Source: Paralichthys olivaceus (taxonomy: Eukaryota; Chordata; Actinopteri; Pleuronectiformes; Paralichthyidae). Taken from it: DNA of 64,000 nucleotides. Under the pieces are notes generated by a model. That model was not told the DNA's origin, did no database searches, and was given only the letters and a program-made list of their open reading frames with translations. Location: contig NC_091114.1 in assembly GCF_024713975.1 (NCBI RefSeq), positions 11,380,001 to 11,444,000 on the forward strand, read 5' to 3'. Positions 18,047 to 28,669 of the stretch are shown here, piece by piece; within the stretch, counting starts at the first letter, position 1, and every line of letters starts with the position of its first letter. The translations under genes and the position numbers were made by a program.

Positions 18047-18134
18047 TGAAGCCAGCCTGAGGGTGATGTATTTTGTCGAAAACGGCAACATACTCAACAA
18101 AGGCCTTATCGTTCTCCCATCTCTCCTCATTCAG
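18047..18134 (-). CDS. Orphan coding-like exon, possible upstream plscr3 exon
   Basis: An 88-base minus-strand exon candidate with a strong acceptor (CTCTCTTTCCCTGCAG) and a strong donor (A|GTAAGT). It is open in one frame with a very protein-like sequence, 29 residues including NEERWENDKAFVEYVAVFDK. It ends with one spare base. It can join in frame to the plscr3 start exon if the acceptor at 14393-14392 (CCCATAG) is used, giving ...[24 protein letters not shown]. The better-looking acceptor at 14403-14402 does not keep that frame. No upstream exon or start codon was found. I do not recognise the protein; it may instead belong to an unrecognised gene. Confidence 0.45.
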
Positions 18135-18355
18135 CTGCAGGGAAAGAGAGTGTGAGTGGGTCAGTGTGTATGTGCAAATGTATGTATGTGTGTCAAGACA
18201 TGTTGTCAGTTCTCCAAATCTCTTATGAGCTGCTTCAGAGGTTAGTCGCTAACGATGACAGCGCCAGGAGGAGGGTGTAATTGGCATTTCTGAGGTCCCC
18301 CCCCTACACACACAAACACACATAGCCTAAACAGCCCTTGGTGCCAGTCCCATAA

Positions 18356-18478
18356 TATAAACCCACCCTGGATGCATTCCTACAAATACCCTCCAAACTG
18401 GTCAACAGCTCAGAAGACGCAGAGCTGCAAACCTGGATCTTTGAGGACAGAAATCCACAGAATATCAGAAGATTCAAG
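18356..18478 (+). promoter_or_regulatory. TATA box and noncoding first exon of the peptide gene
   Basis: TATAA at 18356-18360, in CCATAATATAAACCC, lies about 120 bases before a clean donor (CAAG|GTAAAC, exon end 18478). This suggests transcription starts near 18385 and a noncoding exon 1 of about 90 bases. TATA promoters are usual for tissue-restricted hormone genes and contrast with the CpG promoters of the neighbours. Confidence 0.55.
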
Positions 18479-18555
18479 GTAAACACATTATTTCTTTTCT
18501 GTTTTTGTTCCCGTCCATTGAATCAGAGCCTTTAAACTGTTTTTACTTTGCTCAG

Positions 18556-19882
18556 ATGCTTTGCTCCAGGTGTACGCTGCCCGTCCTGGCTCTTTATCTG
18601 CTGCTGGAGGTGATATCTGCTGCTGTGCTGCCGAGCAGAGACAGAAACAGAAGGGTAGGCTTGCGCACACAGAGACCTCATCATCTCAAATCAAAGAAAT
18701 CCTGTCGTCTATTTGTTTATTGATAATGTGGTCGTTTTCTGCAGGACCTGAGCTGGCTGGACCAGGAGCTCTTCTCTCACCTGCCTGACCGCACAAACGG
18801 GGGAGACCTCTCTGTGGGGGATGCAGGGGAGGCCGTCAGGGATGTGGATGGTCGACCCTCTCATTCAGAGACTTTCCTTGTACCAACGGACCACCTCTCT
18901 CTCCAACACCACCGCCAACCCCACCGTAAAGCCAACGAGAAGAAGTAAGGATGGAAACAGTCTTAGTCTTAGTCTAAGTTTTATAATCACATATGATTAA
19001 AATTCAGTTTTTTGTCATATAAACTATTGTAACTGGGAGGTAAATTGGCCTAAAACACATCAAATCTTTTGGTTTTTTAACAAATACATTTGCCGTTTAA
19101 AGTCTTTTTTGTGATGTGTGGCAGAAAGTCATTGTATAGAGTTTTTTTTGTCTTTTTTGCACTTAAGTCTGTCTCCTCTCGCTCTCTCTGTTCATGTCTG
19201 CAGGAGGAAGATCGCTCCTCTGGACTCACTCGGCAGCTTTCAAAAGATCAGTTTCCAGAGCAGAGGGGTGAGTAACAAGGGAGAAAAATAAAAATGTAAA
19301 ACTAGTAACAAAGCCGCTATAGAGAGACAGTGCAGAGCGAAGAAAACTTGTCAAAACACCCTGAGTTACAATGCATTTATATCCCACCTTTTGTGTCTAT
19401 ACATGAGACATATAAAAAACTAAAAACGTACCTGTACAGACAGATATTTTTCATAATTTTTTGTATTTTTATTTTATTGATTTTAATGAGTATGAACTGG
19501 GTTCTCTACGATTTGCTATCATTGCACTTTTATTTTATTTTGTGCAGAATCTAACTCTGGTTTTTGGTGCTATATAAATGAATCATTATAATATACAGCA
19601 GAAAAGAAAATATATGAGTGTCAATTTTAATGAGAACTTTCTTATGTGACTTCTATTTCCCATCATTTGCACAAACAGTTTTCATCTTGCATGGCTTGTC
19701 CAGTTTTTCCATGACACCAGAAGCCATTAGTAGACACACTCATACAGTATACAACAATGGTTTATGGTTAATTATTCATGAAGACCTTGTTCTTGTCTTA
19801 TACTGTATGAAGAACTCAGCATTTCATTACTCCTTTGTTACAGGATGAGCCAAACGAAGACTGGGAAGACAACAGGGGTTAA
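18556..19882 (+). CDS. Small secreted peptide precursor, unrecognised
   Basis: Coding exons 18556-18654, 18745-18944, 19204-19267 and 19844-19882 give 133 residues, with consistent phases and GT-AG junctions. The N-terminus (MLCSRCTLPVLALYLLLEV) is a typical signal peptide, and a basic RDRNRR follows it. The middle is hydrophilic. A basic cluster NEKKRK (97-102) looks like a proprotein-convertase site. It would release IAPLDSLGSFQKISFQSRG followed by an acidic tail ending EDWEDNRG. There are no cysteines in the released part. The layout (noncoding exon 1, small exons, TATA box) is that of a peptide hormone gene. I do not recognise the family. The PLDSLG...SRG pattern loosely recalls the osteocrin/natriuretic-type PMDRIG...SRG, but this is weak. 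Confidence 0.7.
19380..19600 (+). repeat. Degenerate AT-rich repeat remnant
   Basis: Ends in GTGCTATATAAATGAATCATT, close to the 'gcgctatataaataaa' tails common on fish retroposons. It lies in the last intron of the peptide gene. Family and left boundary cannot be fixed. Confidence 0.3.
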
Positions 19883-20064
19883 AAAAGAAAAACCCACAAC
19901 AGCTCAGCTCTTTCTCACATCTTGATATAATGATATATTTGTTGTATGGAACATATTTATTCATCAACTGGCTGCCATACCAACAAGTGAGAGGCCTGTC
20001 AACCGTCTCCCTCTGGTGGTAGAAGACGCAAACATGACAAACACAATGCTGTGTGCCACTATTT

Positions 20065-20070
20065 AATAAA
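20065..20070 (+). terminator. Poly(A) signal of the peptide gene
   Basis: AATAAA 183 bases after the stop codon, followed within 25 bases by T-rich sequence (TTTTTTGTCTTTT). Confidence 0.65.
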
Positions 20071-20089
20071 ATGTGTTAAAATACCGATT

Positions 20090-21658
20090 TCAGGTCTTTT
20101 TTGTCTTTTCAGTGCGAAAGATTCTGAAAACCACCTTTATGTTCCCAAAGACTTTTAATTTGTCAAGCTACAATCAAAGAAAACAATATCAGACTGCAGA
20201 AAATATAGATTTTGCTTGGGTATTTTCTCTCTTCACTTTCACATATGTACAGTTGTAAAAGAACAGGATATGTACACAGAATTTAAGTTGTAAAGAGAGT
20301 GCAACTGCTACTGGAGACTTACCAAGACTCTCCCACGAACCAAAGAAAAGCACATAATAAAAACCAAACAACATAAACAAACGCCACAACCTACGCGGCC
20401 TCAACTTATTTTCTGTACACTACAACTCTGTTCTCGATGTGAGACAATCTTAATGTCCATTCTCTGATGCGGGCGTGTCTCTAAAAAAAAAAAAAATACC
20501 CCCGCTTCTCAGAAATCTAAGAAATAAACAATTATATGAAATAGAAAATATTTTACAACCATTCATAAATGAGCCTCTGGGCCGCTTTGACATTCTAAAG
20601 CACGGCCAGACCATTCGTCGTACAGCAACGTTAATCCCCCTCATAGATAGACAATGAGCTTTTAAAACAAGAAAACAGAAACAATAACCACACATGAAAC
20701 AAAAACATCAAAATTGAACAGCTTTCAATGTAAATGTTCGTGGTAATTGGCTATCAATGATTGATTAACAAGCCGGACAGGGAGAAACATTAAGCGCTAA
20801 ATCATGAATGTACACAGCTACATGCTACGTAGAGATTTAATCGACTGTAGCTAATCATTTTCCCAGTACCATCCATATATGCAGTGGACATGGTATTAGG
20901 GGTTTATAGTTAATAAAAGTGCACTGCTGGAAGAATTGTCTGTGTGCAATTTGATATTTAGCAATTTAGATGCAAATACAGATGCAAAATAATAAATGTT
21001 AGCTGATTCAACTTATTCTAGAGGAGTGAGATCTCTAAATTGTATCCACTGATCCCCCCCCAAAAAGAAAAGGAAACTCAAAAGGTATATTGGCATAACA
21101 CGACGGAAAATAAAATGAGCTGCCCATCTAGCATTATGATGTACTTCTAAACAAACAACAGAAGTGACGTTTTACATCTCTTAATCTATACATTTGTTCA
21201 ATGTGTAAAATTTAAAGCCGAGAGGACAAGGCTTTCAAACTGAAACTCCTCAAGGACAGCAAAGTAAATGTTCACTGATTTGTCAGTGTCCTCAAAGTCA
21301 AAATGCACCTTCAGTGAATATGAGAGCGACCAACACAGTATATGACAAAAGCCAATGAATGTACAGATTAATTAGTAACAAATAAATGATTCTCCGCTGT
21401 CTCTGTTGCGTTCTGTTCAGTTCTTCACAATAGCCAAAGAAAATAACAGACTAAGAAGTAAAAAAAAAAAAAAAAAAAACTGTGAGGGATAAATAAGAAT
21501 GGTTGTGATTGTCAAAAGAAATTCTACAAACTGACAATACAGTTGCCATCCAGGTGATAATTTAGGCTGTTTTGGCTGCAGGCATCAAAGAAAATAAGTG
21601 TCAAGAGGACAGCAAAGACAGGGCGGGTTGCTCCTCGTCCCTCCCGTCCTCTTCATCT
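20090..21658 (-). other. phf23: Probable long phf23 3' UTR
   Basis: About 1.6 kb with no coding exon, running from the phf23 stop toward the convergent peptide gene. It is AT-rich with A-runs at 20483-20495 and 21462-21480 (T-runs in phf23 orientation). No clear canonical AATAAA on the minus strand was found. TTTAAT (ATTAAA on the minus strand) occurs near 20837 and 20155, so the 3' end is uncertain. Confidence 0.4.
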
Positions 21659-24499
21659 CTAAGTGTCTTTTTTGTGTCCCGACCGCCGCATGTCCCTGCA
21701 CTTGTGGCAGTAAAAGATGTCGGGAACGTTGGACTTCTTGATCTTCGCACACGACAAGTGCACCCATATGCCGCACTGGTTGCACTCGATCATCGGCCGC
21801 CCCGCAAACGGCTTCCCACAGTAACAGGTGATCAAGTCCCACGAATCGTCACCTGTGTTGGTAAAGAAAACATTTAACAGGTCATTATTGCTGTGCATGT
21901 TACCTAATGAGAAAAAAAGGTTCCTGGAAATTACACATATTTCATATAAAATATTTTTGTAAAGATACATTTCATCACATACCTGACTCCACCATAATGT
22001 CTTCATCTGCAATCCAAGTCTCGCCCTCACTGGAGCTCATCTCTGCTTCCCTCATGGACTCATCTGGCTGCATCTTCCCCATGCCCTGCATGGTCGGCGT
22101 GGAGCCGCCGTGCGCCGCCAGCTCCTCTCTGGTAGGTCGTACCTCTGAATGTCCGTGGCGTGCCTCCGAGTCAGTTTCGCTTTGAGCAGCTGAACTCTTG
22201 AGCTTCTTCGCTTTTGGCTGTTTTGAGTTTTTGCTGCGTTTAATGCGTGCCCTTTTCTCGCCTTCGCTGCTGCCACTGTCTGCCGCCGTCATGGAGGAAC
22301 CAAGCGACAACTTTTTCAGTTTTTTGTCCTTCTTGCGCTCTGCCTTAGAGCTGGCCTGGCTGTCATACAGGGAGTCTTTTAGGCGCATCTTGTCCAGTAG
22401 AGTGCTATCAGAGTGCATGCGGCGAATGTTTTTGCCCTTGTTTGCTCGAGCTTTGCGAACAAATGTGTGGATGGTGTGGATGTCGGAGCTTCCGTCTCCC
22501 CAGGTGTTGCCCATGGAGCTGCTGCTGCCTCCTACGCCTCCATCTGCTGACAGCCCTGAACTGTGAGCAGAGCTGGATGATGTCGGGGACCATGAGCTCT
22601 CCTGTAGGACAACAAGGAAAATATTATTTACTCAAATCACAACATGCAATGACAGTTGTTTTGTATTACCAGTGTTTGTATGATATTTTAGCAGGATGAA
22701 GCAAAAACTCCTGCACAAATTACCATGAATCTTCGTGGAAAGATGTGGCATGGTTCAGGGAGGAAATAATTAAATTTTGGTGCAGATCCAGGAATTGTTT
22801 TTCACTTTGTTAAAAACATTGTAAGATATGGTGTTGTCAACATTTACATAGATTTCAAATCAGAGAATAAATCATGGCACAACACATCAGATTTGTTAAG
22901 CGGACATTTGATAAATATGAATGTGTACAATTTAGTGCATATCCAAATAAATACAAATCTGGATCTAGTGAATTTAAATGTGGCTTTGTAAGGAGACTTT
23001 TGGAGAGCCTAGTTTCAACAAGCTCAGTTTACCTCTTTTGGACTCGGGATGTAACCAGCATATGCCAGGACGAAGCTGCAGAACTTGTTGAAGTCCTCAA
23101 CAGTCCTCTTTTTCCTCTCTGGGGGCTGCAGAGAGAAGATCTTTGTTAAAGATAATGACACAAATCCAAACCAGCTCCAACAGAAATCTACAGAATAAGT
23201 TGTTCTTAAGAAGGATCACAAAGTACTCACCAAAGCTTCCGTTTTGCACGTCAACAGTGAATCTGGTGGACAGAAGAAAAACACAGTTTTTAGGGTCACA
23301 AGCGAACCAGAGAGAAGCCGACACACACAAAAGCACCTGAGGGGACGATTACACACGAGTGGACTCGTGCTAGCATTGGCTTGCTAACACGGCTCAATAA
23401 CTTAATATGTGTATTAGTGACGGGGATGTCGAGCTTCAACAAGACCCGCGTTTGCTTTGTGAACAAGAAACTGAGCAGACTGAATTAACAGATGACAGTT
23501 TGAGGGTAAAAGAAGCAAGTCTGTCATTTGATGTTAACGCTAGCTGGTTTCCAAGAACCGCAACCGGTGTCACTTGATCGCTGTGTGAACTTCACCCTAA
23601 ATCTGGATCATTACATCCACCCTGAACAACCGACCATCGGTTTAACACATTTATATCAAACTGATGATTTTGTTGACGTTTAGCAAAGATCGTTAAGTTT
23701 GCTGCAAAGCTTTAAACTGTGTCAACTCGGGTGAAACCTGCTAACGACGTTTACAGTGGAAGCTAACAGCACGATACCCTCGTTTGCAGCTAATAGGGCA
23801 CATGTTGTTATCACTGGTGATTTTTCTTCATGTGAGACACACTTAACAAAACCTAACAAGGACAACCGGGCATTGCTATCGGCTAATTCCAGCCCGTAGG
23901 AGAGTTAACCCGAGCTAACCAAGCCAATCACGCTGGCTTTCTTGAAATGGAAGAGGGAGGCTCGGTGGCTACCGTAGCTTAGTGCTAGCAAGGAGTAGCG
24001 TTTAATCGGGTGTCTTGTCAGCGTTGAAGTTTCAGCTGGGTGTTAAAAATAGCATTTTATTCGTGGCTGACAGGTAATTTGTCTTGTAAGGGACAAGCTA
24101 CGCATTGTTTGGGTTGGGAAACATAGCTATAACCGTTAAGCTAGGTGGATCGGCGCCCAACTAACTAGCAAGCTAACTTCACAAGCACTGAAGATTAACA
24201 TGAGGTTAGCTGAGTATCATTAATATTTATAAAGCGACAGATAATAGATATTCACTTTGACACAACTTTCGCAGCGTTTCAACAACAAACGATCGGTCAG
24301 TAGCAATGCATGTTATTAATACTGCATACGCAACCGACGTAGCATTAGCCACAACTTGCATTAGGTAATCGATAATAATGTACGTAAAACGTGGAAGACA
24401 AACATCAACAGTGATCAGATTGGCATCACAAGTTCGTTTGCTGGCTTGGTGTCGATGCCGCTGAAACGTACCTTGGTGCTCGGACATTATGTCAAGCAT
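21659..24499 (-). CDS. phf23: PHD finger protein 23
   Basis: Minus-strand coding exons in order are 24499-24472, 23262-23231, 23125-23033, 22601-21983 and 21852-21659, giving 321 residues (human about 403). It starts MLDIMSEHQ. The highly conserved block [20 protein letters not shown] follows, then a serine- and lysine-rich middle with basic runs. [19 protein letters not shown] leads into a C-terminal PHD finger ([20 protein letters not shown] through [18 protein letters not shown]) with the C4HC3 zinc ligands. PHF23 binds H3K4me3 and negatively regulates autophagy through LRSAM1. The acidic stretch of the human protein is much reduced here, which explains the shorter length. The gene is divergent from elp5 across a CpG-rich promoter. 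Confidence 0.95.
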
Positions 24500-25085
24500 T
24501 GTCGCCTCACAGACAAGGCCTCGATCCAACCAGCAGAAGCAGCAGGCGAGCTAGCCGGAGAGTGGCGGCCGTCGCGCTGTGCTTTCCCCCCCGGCGTGGC
24601 TGCACCTTACCGCCGGGCAACTTTTGGCAGCAGCGAAGCCAAGGACCGCGCCACACTGGAGGTGCTATCCCCACAAAAAAACAAGCTCTCCGCCGCGGGG
24701 GTTCGAAGTTGGAATAGCCCCCTCGCTCGGCTGCGCTGGAGGAGCCGATACAGCGGCTAACGTAGCAGAAGCCTGCCGCCTCTGGATCGCGATTAGCACC
24801 GACAAAATACTAATTCCTCTCCGTCCTTTAACCTACAGCGCACAAAGCTGCACTTTCTCCGTCACTGCATTTAAACCGCCGCCGGTGCTGAAGCGTGTCA
24901 GAACCGTGTAACTCCTCCGGTAGCGCGTGGGTCCCCGGTCACAGCGGCTCCATACGGGGGAACTTCTCGGATTAACTTTGTCGTTTCTTCGCGGTTCGCA
25001 TACAAAACGACTGGAGACTTTCGCACGGTCTCCTCCGTGCGCGGCAGAAGCCTCTTGATGCTGCCAGCGTAGTGTTTCCCCCGGG

Positions 25086-25105
25086 TGCATCCTGGGTAGC
25101 GTAGT
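25086..25105 (-). promoter_or_regulatory. ZNF143 (SBS-type) motif
   Basis: On the minus strand the sequence is ACTACGCTACCCAGGATGCA. It fits the SBS consensus ACTACA-N3-CCCAG-N-ATGC with one change in the ACTACA half. It lies mid-way in the phf23/elp5 promoter. Confidence 0.65.
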
Positions 25106-25187
25106 CCCACCGCGCTGTCACTCGCAGGGACTTCCGAGCGGCTGGAAAACACGGCGGAACTACATTTCCCCACACACGAGGGATTCT

Positions 25188-25199
25188 CGGAAGTGACGT
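25188..25199 (+). promoter_or_regulatory. ETS/CRE composite motif
   Basis: CGGAAGTGACGT joins an ETS core (CGGAAGT) to a CRE half-site (TGACGT). Such composites mark many housekeeping CpG promoters. It is about 260 bases upstream of the elp5 start codon. Confidence 0.6.
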
Positions 25200-25455
25200 T
25201 TTCCAGTGCGCACACTCCAAACACGCTACTTAGCGAAACATGCCGGATCTGAAGCTTCATTTGCGTTTAAATGTCACTTTCCGCAACTTGTAGCGACCGA
25301 CATCCTTTAATTTAAGAGATGTAGCTTCTCCTGACGTTAGCTTACAGAGTTCTGCTGTTTTAGTTTCGGCATTCACGTTCTAACAGGCGGCGAGTTAGCA
25401 GCATGCTAACTAGCTGAAGCCATCTGGAGTTAATACAGTTTAATTACATGATACA

Positions 25456-27639
25456 ATGCTGCCTGAGTTATTGCAAGGCACCGATGCTGGAGGGCTTCTC
25501 ATAATACAAGGTGAGAACTGTTTGTCAGTGCGGAATTTAAGCTCAACAGACGTATAACTGTCATAAATGCGAATGGAAGTAGTAGCATGAAGTGAAGTGA
25601 TGTCATTTCTACTTGCATGGTTAGATTATGCTGCTTACTCTGGTCGACACCTCCTGAAGAGCTTCATCAGTGCTGCATTAAACAGGTATATGAAGAGATG
25701 ATGGTGACAGTTTGGTTCTCTATCACATGTCAATGTGTGTAAGCGAAATATTTCCCAGAACAATCTGACTCGTGTTGTGATTTGTAGGGAGGAAACTGTC
25801 CATGTCATCGGCTTTGAGGTCAGTGAAGAGGAGCTGACAGGTGGACTGAAAGGATCATCCAGTCAGAGGTAAAGAGGACGAGTAATGAAAGAATCAACAG
25901 AGAATAGATACCCACTTATTGAGATATTGGCTAGTACTGCTGGTATGCATTGAATTAGACTGTTGGTGGGCCATTATCTATGTATTGTATATGTCCCTAT
26001 CAAATAATTATAGTAAAGTAATTACATGAAACTTTATTTAAACCATTTCAGGACTAAGGTGAATGAGATCAGGGAATGAAAAAATTAAAACATTACAACC
26101 TTAACAATTCAATAATAAAATGGATAATGCATGTAATGATTAAAATGATATATGATGATTCAAGAAAAGGCTTTTAAGTAAGAGGTGATTTAAAAGATGT
26201 CTTATTCTGCTTCATAAACTTAACAACATTAAGCAAAATTTCACTGGTTCCAACTTCTCTAATTTGTTTCTTTCCCCCTCGTTTATATAGTTTAAATTGA
26301 ATTCCTGATGGTTTTTGACCATTGATCCATCAGAACAAAATGTTTGAATCACAGAACAACTTTCAAGACTACACAATCAGCTGATCAAAGAGGTTTTATA
26401 CTATTTAACCTATAAACAAACTGACCATTAATCACCTGTTTCTGCAGGCTACACTTTCACGATGCTTTCACTGACCCCTTGGGCTGGACCGATCACCCGT
26501 CCTTCACAGTCCACCAGTTCAATCTGGAAGAAGTTACACATCTGGTGAAGCAAACGTCACAGCCCAAGGCACCGACCTTGGTAATTGACTCGCTTTCGTG
26601 GATTTTGAGGCACGTCAGTCCTGCTACTGTTTGTAAGACTCTTCAGCAACTTAAAAAAGGTGATACATTATCTTGTAAATGTCTGTTGAATCAGTGTAAT
26701 GCCCAGATTTTATGTAGTTTTACTGACAGAAGGAAGGTGTGACACCAGGCATCCAGAGTGACTCTTATCTTTATGTTTTAAGCACACTACAACAATGCAA
26801 ATATTGAGTCAAGCTTTTCTGATTGTACCGTCATATTGTCAAACTTGGATGATTTATTTTGAGTAAAGAGGCACTCTAAGTTTTTTTCCCTTCTGTTTTC
26901 ATTAGGGGGAGCTGTGAGAGCTGTCATTGGTCTGCTCCACACTGATATGCATCAGCGAGGCACCGTGGGAAGTCTTTGCCATTTGGCTACATCAGTCATC
27001 ACTGTGGCACCTGGAATGAAGGGAGATGAAGCAGTGGCGAAGATAACAAAGCGCTCAAAATCTGGAAAGGTTATGCAAGATGTAAGTTGTGTTTCCTTTA
27101 GGATGACTGTTTTGTGTTTGTACACTGTTAAAACAATGATCTTATTTGTCCCCAGGAGGAGATTTTCAACATTAGAGAAGATCTTACAGTCATAGTACAG
27201 AGCAAGGCCAGCCATACTGGACCCAAACAGCCAGATCTTGAGGAACAGGAGGTGCATTTAACACGTTTATTCTATCTGCTCAATAATTAAATTAAGCGAT
27301 CAGACATGGCAGGACTGAAAAGTTTCCTTTTTTTGTGTTCATGTAGACGGATCCAACAGCCAACTTGACCTTCAACCTTCGCTTGTCCAACACAGAGCGA
27401 GAAGCCAAGGAGAAACTTGCACTTCCCTTTGTCTTCAGCAAAGAGAAGTGAGAAAGTTTTCCATAATTTTATTTTAAATGGTATTTTCCCCAAACTATCT
27501 AAAAAAGCACATTCTCCTTTGAATCTTTAGGAAAACGGCTCTGCTCCACTCAGGCCCGGGTTCAGGACGGATTCTGTACGAGCCTGATGCAAACGACGAC
27601 TTTGATCAGGAGGACCCGGATGATGATCTTGATGTGTAG
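25456..27639 (+). CDS. elp5: Elongator complex protein 5
   Basis: Coding exons 25456-25510, 25625-25685, 25788-25868, 26448-26659, 26906-27081, 27156-27251, 27347-27447 and 27531-27639 give 296 residues, close to human ELP5 (DERP6). The protein begins MLPELLQGTDAGGLLIIQD, continues with AAYSGRHLLKSFI and a RecA-like core including PTLVIDSLSWILRH and AVIGLLHTDMH, and ends in an acidic tail (FDQEDPDDDLDV). It belongs to the Elp4-Elp5-Elp6 ring of Elongator, which modifies wobble uridines of tRNAs. ELP5 lacks a Walker A ATP-binding loop, and none is seen here. Introns are short and canonical. It is transcribed from the promoter shared with phf23. Confidence 0.94.
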
Positions 27640-27851
27640 CGATGGGCCATAAAACCTAAAGAAGGACCAAAAGATCCATGTTTTACATACTCCCATCAAC
27701 ACACTGTTTTCAGCAGTGCAGTTTTAAAGCCTTACAATCACCTTCTGGAGCTTGGAAGATATAATTTAATGCCTCAAATTTCTGTATAATCTGTATTATT
27801 TTTACAATTTGTTTCTTAAAATTATTAATTGCCTCCATTTTATTTTTTTCA

Positions 27852-27861
27852 AATAAATAAA
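27852..27861 (+). terminator. elp5: elp5 poly(A) signals (overlapping pair)
   Basis: AATAAATAAA holds two overlapping AATAAA hexamers about 215 bases after the stop, followed by T-rich sequence. Confidence 0.7.
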
Positions 27862-27939
27862 ATGATATTGCTTTATAACATATTGCCTCTTGTAAAATTG
27901 ATTTAAATATATGTTCAACTTGTGCTCATTTCACATCCA

Positions 27940-28200
27940 CTTTAGAAGAAGAAGAAAAAGAAGAAGATATACTTTTATTGTCACGTTTAACACTTTTACA
28001 TGCATACATGAAATTGTCACAATTATGAGAGAAGGTATAACTTTATTGATTCCCAGTGAGGGAGATACAGTTTGACACAGCAGCACAAGGGAATGTAGTA
28101 AACATCAGAGAAAGATATTTCCACAAATACCTAAACAACACACAAAATCAACTTACATCACTAGTGTTAATACATAATTAGTCAATTTTAACATTTTGTC
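27940..28200. repeat. Two degenerate retroposon tail fragments
   Basis: AGAAGAAGATATACTTTTATTGTC (27958-27981) and GGTATAACTTTATTGATTCCC (28033-28053), the second followed by AGTGAGGGAGATACAG. Both resemble the 'actttattgatcccc...gagggaaat' tails seen throughout teleost genomes. No coding part remains. The family is not assigned. Confidence 0.45.
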
Positions 28201-28669
28201 AAATGTTGAAAAATGTGTTTTCTTAAAGGGGTGTTTGTAACACATCAATGAACACTCCAAGTACACTTGATCTGAATTCTTTGTTATTTACATGGAAAAG
28301 ATTGTTTATTAGTTTCCTGACAGTCTGAAGTAATTAACTGCATTTCTGCATTAAATGGCCACTCCTGTGCCTGCTGACAGCTATACCTGCCAAATATTAT
28401 AACATATATATCTTTATACTGAATATATATAATGCCTATAAAAGCGTTCACTCACATCTAGTTTTTTTCATTCAATATAGTTTGACAACTATGAAATAAG
28501 GAGGATAATGAGGTTTGCTGACACAAATTAAGTCATTTTTTGTGGGAAACGTTATGAATGTTCCAGCAGAAATCCCACTGAAGTGTAGCAGAGCTGCCAG
28601 AGCGACTTCACATGGTGGATTCAACTTTAAAACTTTAAGAATAGTTGTTAATTATTTGTTTCAGCCTTT
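28201..28669. other. elp5-ctdnep1 spacer
   Basis: AT-rich sequence without coding exons, motifs or clear repeats that I can support. Confidence 0.5.

Larger units (their letters stand above)
24500..25455. promoter_or_regulatory. CpG-rich bidirectional promoter, phf23/elp5
   Basis: The two start codons are 957 bases apart and point away from each other. The interval is GC-rich and dense in CpG between about 24520 and 25260, in contrast to the AT-rich flanks. It contains two ZNF143-type motifs (25086-25105 minus, 25159-25170 plus) and an ETS/CRE composite (25188-25199). No TATA box is obvious. Confidence 0.75.

Noticed and set aside
18047-18134. Identifying the orphan exon as TMEM256, which neighbours PLSCR3 in mammals
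   Set aside because: TMEM256 is a small multi-pass membrane protein. This exon encodes a charged, soluble-looking segment with no resemblance to it.
18556-19882. Naming the peptide gene osteocrin or a natriuretic peptide
   Set aside because: Only a short PLDSLG...SRG resemblance. The cysteine ring of natriuretic peptides and the rest of osteocrin are missing.
24833-25260. Overlapping minus-strand open frames in the phf23/elp5 promoter
   Set aside because: Open frames are expected by chance in CpG-rich DNA. There are no domains, and they overlap promoter motifs.
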